From Neoceratodus forsteri (lineage: Eukaryota; Chordata; Ceratodontiformes; Ceratodontidae), in assembly GCA_016271365.2 (NCBI GenBank), contig JADMNL010000022.1, positions 223,362,501 through 223,426,500 on the forward strand: DNA of 64,000 nt, written 5' to 3'. The stretch's first letter is position 1, and every line of letters starts with the position of its first letter. Positions 55,724-64,000 of this stretch are shown here, piece after piece. Below the pieces are notes generated by a model. The model was not told the origin of the DNA and did not search any database. It saw only the letters and a list, made by a program, of their open reading frames with translations. The position numbers were made by a program, and so were the translations under genes.

Positions 55724-56401
55724 AATAGCCGTGATTCACAAATGCCTATGCACCATGCAAAGCGGTGCATAGGTATTCCCACAACATGGTGGTGCCCTGT
55801 GCACACCCCACAGCATTCACTAACAGACATGTTAGCACCCATGCAATGGATCCCTGCCCATCCACGGGGCACCATGCCAGGCATGGGTTGGGACCATGCC
55901 AGGGGAATGCCCTGCACTGCACCCATTCACAACAGCACTGTGTGCCATTCTGGGCTGCATCCTCTACACAGGGTAGACACAAGCATAGCCATTGCAGCAC
56001 TCCACATGGTGCCACTGCTGGCTACAGCAGAGCATTGCTGGCCCCTTCTCCATGCTGTCCCAACACCATGGACCAGAGGGGGTGGCTAGGGGCAGTCACC
56101 TGGACAATCATCAGGTGTCCCTGGGAGAACACAGTATGCAGGTCCGGAACCCCCCCACATCACGTGGTGCCATGGATCCATGAATGGACTGGGTATGGAC
56201 ATACCATTGGCTGCCCACCCATGTCCATCAAGCCATCCCTGTGCACGAGTACACCAGGGGGAGGTCCATGGATGGGAGGCACATGGTGGCTGTCAATCAT
56301 GAATGCTGGCCACCACACACATGTCTGTGGGTGTAGAGCCATGCAGGTGGGTTACATGCATTTTGCATGAGAATCCAGCCCATTCATGAATCACAGCTAT
56401 T
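55724..56401. mobile_element. Terminal-inverted-repeat element (~680 bp, non-autonomous)
   Basis: The left end AATAGCCGTGATTCACAAAT (55724-55744) faces the right end CATTCATGAATCACAGCTAT (56381-56401) as inverted repeats of about 21 bp with three mismatches. A hairpin CCTATGCACC/GGTGCATAGG lies just inside the left end (about 55744-55774). The interior is rich in CCATG and GCATG words and has long ORFs on both strands (for example 55765-56370) that show no motif. No transposase. Confidence 0.75.
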
Positions 56402-59374
56402 ATAAATAAATAAATAAATAATAAAGTACTATTGTACTGAGCCTGCATGTGTCTAGCCATTTGTATAAGAGATTTTACAGTTTTTCCCTGTAGTTACCAA
56501 AGTACAGGGCACTTGGAGTTGAAGATCTGTAGAGGCAGGAGGTGCAGGGAATTACTTGCTCTGTGCTGTTTGTCTGTTTTCTGTTAGTATTGTGGTAGCT
56601 TTTAGTGAGCGGGCAATATGTGCTGTGGGATTTAAACTGTGCAACTGAAAACCATATGTGCTGTGGGATTTAAACTGTGCAACTGATTTTGTCTTGGGCT
56701 AGGAGGAGGGAGGAGCTGACTAAGGGAGGGACAGGGTGGTACTACACCGAAAGGGGAAGGGTGGTCATGTGACTTAGAACAGGTAATAGCAGGGCTGGTA
56801 TTGGGTGATTTATAAGGAACCCTTTCAGTTGTTTGCCTGCACTTGGAGCTGAAGACCTACAGAGGCAGGAGGGTGCAGAGAAGTACTTGCTCTGTGCTGT
56901 TTTTGTTTATGTGTTTTCTGTTAGTATTGTGGTAGCTTTTACTCAGAGGGCAGTATGTGCTCTGAGATATAAACTGTGCAGCTGAAAACCAAATGTACTG
57001 TAGGTTTTAAACTGTACCACTGAAAACCAAATGATTTTGTCTTGGGCTGGGAAGAGTGGGGATGCTGACTGAGGAAGGGACACGGTAGGACTACATGGGG
57101 TGGTGGTCACATGACTCGAATCAGGCAATATAGTGGGGCTGGGATCAAATGATTGATAAGGAACCATTTTAGTTGTTTGCTCTCACTTGGAGCTGAACAC
57201 TTGTAGAGGCAGGAGGTGCAGGGAAGTACTTGCTTTGTATTTTAAATAGGAACTTTACCTGTTTTGAGCAAGGAGGATCTATCTCTGGGGTCCTCTGGGT
57301 TTTGAGCAAGGGAGATATTTCTCTGTGGTGCAGAACTGGAGTTTTAAATAATGTTTAAAGTAACTGTGCTGAACAAAGGAGAAGTTCCTCTGCTGTGTAG
57401 CAATGGGCATTTTTATACCTTTTACTCCTGCAGTGTACTCAGTACTTGGAGTGGTACCTATTTTGAATAAGTGGCGAGGGTGGGGGCTTAGGCTCACTAC
57501 CGTGAGTTGGGCTAATTGACTACCTCGAGAGGCCCAACCCTCCCTCCTCCATCCCTCCTACACCAGGCTTATCCACTTTTATAGGTGAGGTGCTGAAATG
57601 GGGTTGGTGGATAGCACAGTCAAGTGCATCCCCTAATTTGGCCTGATCAACTCTGACCTTCCCAGGGGGATGACTGAAAAAGGCTATAGAGAGGAGAGAG
57701 AGAGAAAAACAAAACAAAAAAAAAATGACAGGTTCAATTAAAGGTAGCATTGGGGTACAGGGTGTGCATCAGACAGGGTAACATGGATATCCCTAAAAGG
57801 TGGGAGGGTCCAAGGGGATGGGGCAGCAGCCTTCAGCAGGGGATGCAGGGATGGGCTGAATGTCTGAAAGGGGTATATGGAGGGTAGTAGGCTGCAACAG
57901 TTGCGAGGCAACTATCTTTAGCGGGGTTTCATGGAGAGCGCGGGGTGCTTGGTGTGCTTGGTGTGAAGACAGCTGGTGCAGCTTATGGATGAGATTAGTT
58001 GGTTATGTACAGAGCTAAGAAGGAGGATGTGGGCAGAGTGGTGGAATCACCAAGGACCAAGGGAAGATAAGAGTGCTCCAGAATCCTGCCCATTCATGGA
58101 TTGTGGCCATTATAAATAAATAGATAATAAATACAGTACTATTGTACTGAACCTGCATGTGTCTAGCCATTTGTGTAATAGATTTTCCAGTTTTTCTCTG
58201 TACTTACCATAGTACAGGGCACTTGGAGATGAAGACCTGTAGAGGCAGGAGATGCAGGGAAGTACATGCTGTGTGCTGTTTGTTGGTGTGTTTTCTGTTA
58301 GTATTTTGGCAGCTTTAAGTGAGAGGAAAATGTGTGCTGTGGCATTTAAAATGTGCAACAGATTTTATCTTGGGCTCGGAGGAGGGGGGAGCTGACTGAG
58401 GGAGGGACAGGGTGGTGCTACACAGATGGGAGAGGGGTGGTCACGTGATTCAGACCAGGCAAAAGTGGGTCTGGGATTGAGTGAGTGATAACGAACCATT
58501 TTAGATGTTTCCTCTCACTTGGAGCTGAAGACCTGTAGAGGCAGGAGGTGCAGGGAAGTACTTGCTATGTATTCTAAATCGTAGCTTTATCTGTATTGAG
58601 AAAGGAGGATATATCTCTGGGGGTCTCTTGGGTTTTGAGTAAGGGAGATATTTCTCTGTGGTGCAAAATTGGGGTTTTAAATAATATTTTAGGTAACTGT
58701 ACTGAGCAAAGGGGAAGTTCCTCTGCTATGTAGGAATGGGCATTTTTATATGTTTTTCTCCTGCAGTGTGCTCAGTACTTGAAGTGGTACCTATTTTGAA
58801 CAAGTGGTGAGGGTGGGGGCTTAGGCTCAGTACTGTGAGTGGGGCTAATTGACTAGCTTAAGAGTCTGGATTAGACCCAACCCTCCTTCCTCCATCCCTC
58901 CCACCCCAGGCTCATCCACTTTCATAGGTGAGGTGCTGAAAGGGGGTTGGTGGATATCACAATCAGGTGCATCATCTAATTTGGCCTGATGGACTCTGAC
59001 ATTCCCAGGGAAAGCAACAGAATAAGGCTATAGAGAGAGACGAGAGAGAGAGGGGGTACAGGGTGTGCATCAGACATGGTAACATGGCTATCCCTAGAAG
59101 GTGGGAGGGTTCAAGGGGATGTGGCAGGCAGCCTTCAGTGGGGGGTGCAGGGATAGGCTGGATGTCTGAAAGGGATTTAGGGAGGGTAGTAGACTGCAAC
59201 AGCTGCAAGGCAGCTATCTTTTTCATGGTTGCATGGAGAGCGGGGGGTGGTTGGTGTGCAGACAGCTGAAGCAGCTTACGGATGAGATTAGTTAGTTTTA
59301 TACAGAGCTAAGGAGGAGGATGTGGGCAGAGTGGTGGAACCACCAAGGACTGAGGGAACATAGGAATGCCCCAG
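56371..59374 (+). repeat. ~1.7-kb tandem duplication with ~330-bp subrepeats
   Basis: Unit A (56371-58080) is followed directly by unit B (58081-59374). B starts with the same words as A (GAATCC.GCCCATTCATG, then AAATAAATA) and runs through the same landmarks. Within the units a ~330-bp subunit marked by CACTTGGAG.TGAAGA...AGAGGCAGGAG recurs at 56510, 56842, 57186 (unit A) and 58218, 58518 (unit B). B has one subunit less, which explains most of its shorter length. The left breakpoint lies inside the right end of the 55724-56401 element. Unit B leads straight into the CR1 ORF1, so these units may serve as its 5' UTR. Confidence 0.85.
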
Positions 59375-59499
59375 AGGTAGTCAGAAAACCCAGACCCATG
59401 AAAAAGAGGGGGAAGGGGTAAATGGACCAAAATTGCCACCTCCTCAAGAACCCATGATGGGCTGAGCCAGGAGACTGGAGGAGGATCAGGAATAGGAGC

Positions 59500-60490
59500 A
59501 GCAATGGCCAAAGAGCAGATATCTCATAACAGTTTGCCAGGGGAAACTTGAGACAAGCTGAAAGCATCAAACAATAGATTTTCAGTGCTGGCTACATTAG
59601 TGGATATGGTAGAGAGGAGCTCATAGAGGGGGCTGAAGGAAAGAAGAATACTAGTAATCCAGAGGGCAGCAGTATGGCAGCTGGTGGGGACAGGACTTTG
59701 ATGGGTAATGGTAAGGGAGTGAAGGCTAAGGGACTGGTCAAGGAGACTAAAGCTTAGAAGGGGGAGCAAGGCTGTAGTGGTGGTGGGAGTGATGGTGTGG
59801 CTGCAGGGAGAGCATCGGGGAGAATGAATGTTGGGTCAGATATGGGACATGGAGAGGTGGGACATAGGATGTGGGAGGGGCACAGAAAGATGCTGGGGGC
59901 AGGAGGCATCGGGGATATGTAAGGTGGTGTAAGGTCAGAACTAGGGCCTGTAAGGGAAGTATCTGGGGTGGAAACATAAGATCAGGGGCAGAGTCTTAGT
60001 TCTGGGAGACTCAATACTTAAAGGGGTGATGTGGGGAAGTAAGGGTGAATGGCATAATCGCATCTGGGTGAAGTGCATGCCAGGAATGACAGCAGGAAGG
60101 GTGGGAAAGTTTATTCTTAAGTATGCAAAAAGGGGGAGGGAGAAGCCTCATATTGTGGTGCACTTGGGCACAAATGACTTGGAGGGTAACACAGTCTAAG
60201 AGGTGCAGGAGAGGTTCATGGAGCTTGGAAAGTTGTGTGAGGAGGAAGGGAGTTTGGTGACTTTCTTGGAAGGTCTCCCAGTACCCAGAGCAAGTGCAGC
60301 AAGGGAACTGAGAATAGAAGAGTTTAACACATGGGTGGGGACCTGGTGTCAAACCAAAGGGTATGGGCTGGTGGGGGGATGAGATAGTACTTGGGAGATC
60401 AGTGCCATGTATGCCCAGCACAGGTTACACTTGAGCAGTGAGGGCTTGGAGGGTCTTAAAACAGAAACTGGGGGGAATACATAGCAACCA
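59500..60490 (+). pseudogene. CR1 ORF1 with SGNH/GDSL-esterase-like domain
   Basis: The part 59520-59690 has a NNRFSVLATL block that resembles the conserved segment before the esterase in CR1 ORF1. From 59990 the frame shows the three landmarks of an SGNH hydrolase: GDSI (about 60008, catalytic Ser), GTND (about 60169) and a final HLSSEGL block (about 60424) with the catalytic His. Two stops interrupt this frame (TAA near 60196 and TGA near 60380) and others lie upstream. In CR1 LINEs ORF1 is an RNA-binding chaperone, and the esterase may aid membrane or RNP interactions. The minus ORF 60011-60421 is a shadow of this domain. Confidence 0.7.
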
Positions 60491-60659
60491 GGGTGAATTT
60501 AAACCAGGTGTGGGGGGAGGCAAGTGGCTGGAAATCAAACAATGTTTCCAGGTGGGGGCAAATGAGCCACCTCCCCCAACAGCAGAGTAGGATAACCAGC
60601 AGGGGTGTGTTCACAGTGCACTAACAATAGGGTTCAGAAGGGGAAGGGATGGAAAGGGC

Positions 60660-63190
60660 ACATGTTGGAGGGTAGTCTTTTAAATGCGAGGAGCCTGGAG
60701 AACAAAGCAGCTGAGTTACAGAATCTGATGGCAGAGCGGGAGGTGGACATAGCTGCTGTAACTGAAACATGGGCCAGCCAACACCAGGACTGGGACCTGG
60801 TGATTCCAGGGTACAGGCTTTACTGCAGGGACAGGGAGAAAGGGAAATGAGATGGGGTAGCTATTTGTGTGAGGGTGGGGATACAGTGTGCCAAGGAGGA
60901 TGGGGGAGGAGGGGAGGGCAGAGACATTGTGGATGCAATTCCAGGATTCAAGGAACAGGACACTTAGGATGGGGGTGGAACATAGACCACCATCTCAGGC
61001 AGAGGACTTGGATAGAGAACTAGCAGGGCAGATAAGAAGGGTCAGTGGGAAGGGTAACACCATGATCATGGGGGACTTCAATTTGCCAGAGATAGATTGG
61101 AGCACCCCATTCATCTCCAGCATTAAGGAGCAGATCTTCCTGGAGGCTTTCCAGGACAGCTTTCTATTACAGATGGTAAATGAGCCAACCAGGTTAGATA
61201 ACATTGTGGACCTAGTACTCACTATTGGGGACTTTGTCAGGGAATTGGATGTGCATCATCCACTGGGAGGGAGTGACCACCACATGGTGTGGTTCTCACT
61301 TAATATGGGCAGGGAGGTGACAGGAACAGGGACCTCGGTATTGGACTTCAGGCAAGCCAACTTTGGTAGGATGTAGGAGATAGTGGCCAGGCACCTGGCC
61401 AGAATACACCCGCACATGGATGCAAATCAGAAATGGGAGGTTATCATGCTGGGTCTCACAGAGGCCATCAGCTCTTGTGCCAGGAGACAAAGCAAAAAAG
61501 CTAGGTCCAAAAACACAAGTTGGCTAAGCGGGGAGGTTTTGAAGAAGGTGAGGGTGAAAAGGGCAGCTTTCGGAAGATGCTAGAGATCCAGTCAGGGAGA
61601 AGTCAAGGAGAAGTACCTGAAAAAATCAAGAGAGGTGACCAGAGCAGTCAGGCAGCCATGGCTTCAAGGGAGCTTAGGCTGGCACAGGGTACTAAGAAAG
61701 GAGGAAAAAGATTTCTTCAGGCACATACAGGACAGAAGGAATTGCAAGGACCAAATTGAAAGGATCAAAAGGGTTGGACAGTGGGTGGAGAAAGAGGCAG
61801 ATAAGGCAGTAGCACTCAATGAATACTTTTGCTCTGTATTTACTAAGGAAAAGGATGGTTCACTGCCTCAGGGGATAGGAATGGTAGGCACATGGGGGGA
61901 AGATAACTGATGGGGTAATCTCATTGGGCAGGGTACTGTAAGGTCTAAGGGCACTGCAGGTGGATAAGGCACCTGGTGCAGATAGCGTTCACCCAAGGGT
62001 CTTGAAAGAGTTGGTGGAGATCCTGGCAGAGCCATTGGCAGACTTGTTCAATACCTCTCTGAGGACAGGGTGCATACCCCAGGACTGGAGGATGGCACAC
62101 ATGGTGCCCCTCCACAGAAGTGGTCCCAAAAATGATCCAAGCAGCTATAGACCAGTAAACCTTACATCCATTGTGGGGAAGTTAATGGAGATGATCCTTA
62201 AGGAGAGGTTGGTAACCTCTCTGGAAGGGAATAGTCAACAGGATGGAAAGCAAAATGGGTTTGTCTCTGGCAGAGCCTGCCAGACCAACCTGGAGGACTA
62301 CTATGATTGGATGACTAGGGCACCTGACAAGGGCCAGGTGGTGGATGTCCTGTATCTGGATTTCAGCAAGGCCTTCAATTCGGTGCCACATGGGAGGCTG
62401 ATTGGTAAATTGGGATACCAGGAGACAGGAATGAAGATGGTGAATTGGGTCAAGAACTGGTTACAGGGGAGGCAGCAGAAGGTTGTGGTGGGAGGGGAAC
62501 TCTCAGCTCCAAGGGCTGTGACTAGTGAAGTGCCACATGACTCCTTACTGGACCCGGTACTGTTTGGCCTTTTCAGCACTGACATCTCACATGGCATTAA
62601 GAACAAAATTAGCCTTTTTGCAGAAGACACAAAGATTGGGGCAGTGGTGGATGACACAGTAGGGAGAGAGGGGCTGCAGGAAGATCCGACTAAACTTGAG
62701 TGCTGGTCAGACACATGGCAAATGGGGTTTAATGCAAAGAAGTACAAAGTAATGCACATGGGAGTAAGGAATCCAAGGAGGTGTTTCCAGTTGGGAGGAG
62801 TGCAGATAGCCACTACGGAGGAGGAGAAAGATCTGGGGGTGATAACAGGGTAAATGAACCACTCAACACAATGTAGAAAAGCTACAGCTAAAGCCAATAA
62901 TGATGGGGTGTACTGCTAGAGGTATCGCCTCCAGGAGAGGAGAGATAATCCTGTCTCGTACAGGTCATTGGTGAGGCTGCACCTGGAGTACTGCATACAG
63001 TACTGGCACCCATACTTAAGGAAGGATGTTAAATTACTGGAGGGTTCCAGTGCAGAGCTACATGGATAATCCTGGGATTGGAGGACAAACCCTATAACGA
63101 AAGGTTAAAGGAATTGAACATGTATTCCCTGGAGGAGAGGATGGATGGGGGGTTATGATAGAGACCTTTAAATATTTGAAGGATATTAAC
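60660..63190 (+). pseudogene. CR1 ORF2 (AP endonuclease plus reverse transcriptase), largely readable
   Basis: The endonuclease begins NARSLENK (about 60683) with TETWAS (about 60760), a GDFNLPEIDW block (about 61070) and GGSDHHMVWF (about 61267). The RT region 61960-62853 is open for 297 codons: KAPGADSVHPRVLKEL, MVPLHRSGPK, YRPVNLTSIVGKLM, QNGFVSGRACQTNL, LYLDFSKAFNSVPHG and the RT core. The polymerase motif reads FAED at 62617-62628 (Asp to Glu). A C-terminal LEYCIQYW block lies at about 62983. Frameshifts occur near 60850 and between about 61377 and 61960, and there are several stops. Confidence 0.9.
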
Positions 63191-63193
63191 AAG

Positions 63194-63871
63194 ACTATGC
63201 TCTCCAGAGTGGGGTGTGTCTTTCTGAGGAGCCACAGTGAGTTGTCAGGAGCAGTAACATGGCATCATCTGGTGAGGAGGGGCTGATGAGCACTGAGGAA
63301 CATTGCTGTGTGATGAGAGATTACTAGGACATTTTGATTATGAGGTTAGGTACTGTTTTGTGTTAAAGTTTTTTTGTCCCGGGTAGTGTGTGTGTGTTTC
63401 TTTTTCATGAGGTTTCAGTCAGTCTCTTGTGTGTTGTGAAAATGTTTTGTGGACTTGATTTGTTTGGTGTGTTAGGGAGGGAGTGATTTTCTTAATTGTT
63501 AGGGTGGTGTGGTATAGTGTGTTTAATTAGTTTAGTCCATTCATTAAGTTTGTTTTGATTGTTTAGTGGTGCATACTTACACACCTAAACCTGTATACCT
63601 ATTAACTTAGGTATACAGATATAGATGTGTAGATACACAGTTTTAATTTGGAGGATTACAGCTTTAATTGGGAGGTATGCAGCTTTAAGTGGGAGATAAA
63701 ACAGCTTTAATTCAGAGGTATACAGGTTTAACTTGGGGCTGGTATACTGGGAAATACATGCTAGTGGATCCTATGGGTCTATATCTCCATCCACATACAG
63801 TATTATTATACTTTAGTAAACCTTTGATGTAATTATTGCAGGTATTGGGAATTATGTAATAGACCCAGTTT
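63194..63871 (+). repeat. Unnamed dispersed repeat R, copy 2
   Basis: Direct-orientation counterpart of 52238-53211, without the MITE. It starts abruptly at the truncated end of the CR1 and ends at the TAATAGACCCAG word. A ~21-base degenerate array (ACAGTTTTAATTTGGAGG type, five units) lies at about 63637-63740. Confidence 0.8.
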
Positions 63872-63892
63872 AACAGAAGCCTTGTTACAATA

Positions 63893-64000
63893 TGATAGAA
63901 ACATAGAAACATAGAATTTGATGGCAGATAAGGACCGCTTTTGGCTCCACCTTAGTCTGCCCATTTCCTACCTAATGGATAAGCTGCAGATCCTAGTTAA
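63893..64000 (-). mobile_element. CR1-like LINE 3' end (minus), continues beyond the window
   Basis: Antisense CR1 terminus: ATAGAAACATAGAAACATAG terminal repeats, then TTTGATGGCAGATAAGGACC and TAGTCTGCCCATTTCC, aligning with 38333-38420. It is cut by the window edge. Confidence 0.9.

Larger units (their letters stand above)
59300..63193 (+). mobile_element. CR1-like LINE with ORF1 and ORF2, 3' end missing
   Basis: The only copy in the window with a recognisable ORF1 (about 59300-60490) as well as ORF2 (60660-63190). It stops at 63193, where repeat R copy 2 begins, so the CR1 3' UTR is lost. Upstream it is continuous with the tandem 5' units. Confidence 0.88.

Noticed and set aside
55765..56370. 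201-codon plus-strand ORF
   Set aside because: Lies inside a TIR-bounded non-autonomous element rich in CATG words. Overlapping ORFs exist on the other strand and no protein motif is visible.
1..64000. CRISPR arrays, bacterial operons, riboswitches or prophage
   Set aside because: Repeats are eukaryotic mobile elements or minisatellites without unique spacers. Gene density, splice signals and RSS all indicate a vertebrate genome.

Overview
The window is eukaryotic, from a vertebrate. It has no bacterial-style gene packing, and almost everything in it is transposable-element sequence in various states of decay. The elements are CR1 and L2 LINEs, a DIRS-type tyrosine-recombinase retrotransposon, an endogenous-retrovirus-like element, CORE-SINE/MIR-like SINEs and several foldback or MITE-type DNA elements. 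The only host genes I can support are two T-cell-receptor-type V segments on the minus strand. V1 (44331-44813) has a leader exon, a phase-1 intron, a V exon and a 23-bp-spacer recombination signal. V2 (54839-55146) lacks a recognisable signal. This fits the interior of a TRA/TRD-like V cluster. CR1, L2, DIRS and TTAA foldback elements together suggest a non-mammalian vertebrate with a repeat-rich genome, probably an amphibian (caecilian, salamander or frog). That host assignment is inference.

Layout: 1-2345, L2-type LINE, plus strand. 2446-9308, retrovirus-like element missing its 5' LTR and gag, with a damaged pol, a damaged env and a 3' LTR. 9385-11085, CR1 remnants and a SINE scrap. 11455-11675, CORE-SINE. 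11800-13075, three ~400-bp tandem repeats, each with a stem-loop. 14058-23120, a large inverted-repeat (foldback) element whose right arm is split by a DIRS element at 17025-22765. 23120-30340, pyrimidine-rich and anonymous sequence, CR1 tails and a striking cluster of hairpins at 29350-29960. 30390-33262, a nearly full-length CR1 ORF2. 34020-36832, a duplicated anonymous repeat and GT microsatellites. 37104-42135, a three-level nest: an L2 inside a minus-strand CR1 inside a plus-strand CR1. 42965-43727, two adjacent MITEs. 44292-44995, V segment 1 with its RSS. 46710-47455, a near-perfect foldback. 48706-51331, a TTAA-flanked foldback containing a CR1 fragment cut at both ends. 52238-53211 and 63194-63871, two copies of one unnamed repeat, the first carrying a MITE that the second lacks. 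53290-53640, a possible Tx1/L1-type LINE C-terminus. 54288-54542, a 36-bp minisatellite. 54839-55146, V segment 2. 55724-56401, a terminal-inverted-repeat element. 56371-59374, a ~1.7-kb tandem duplication with ~330-bp subrepeats. 59300-63193, a CR1 with both ORF1 (SGNH-esterase-like) and ORF2. 63893-64000, the 3' end of a minus-strand CR1 leaving the window.

None of the mobile elements has an uninterrupted coding capacity. They form a layered insertion record around sparse V segments and do not act as a pathway. Only V1 looks functional. Element boundaries are read by eye from repeat edges and are usually good to about 5-20 bases, unless a target-site duplication is named.
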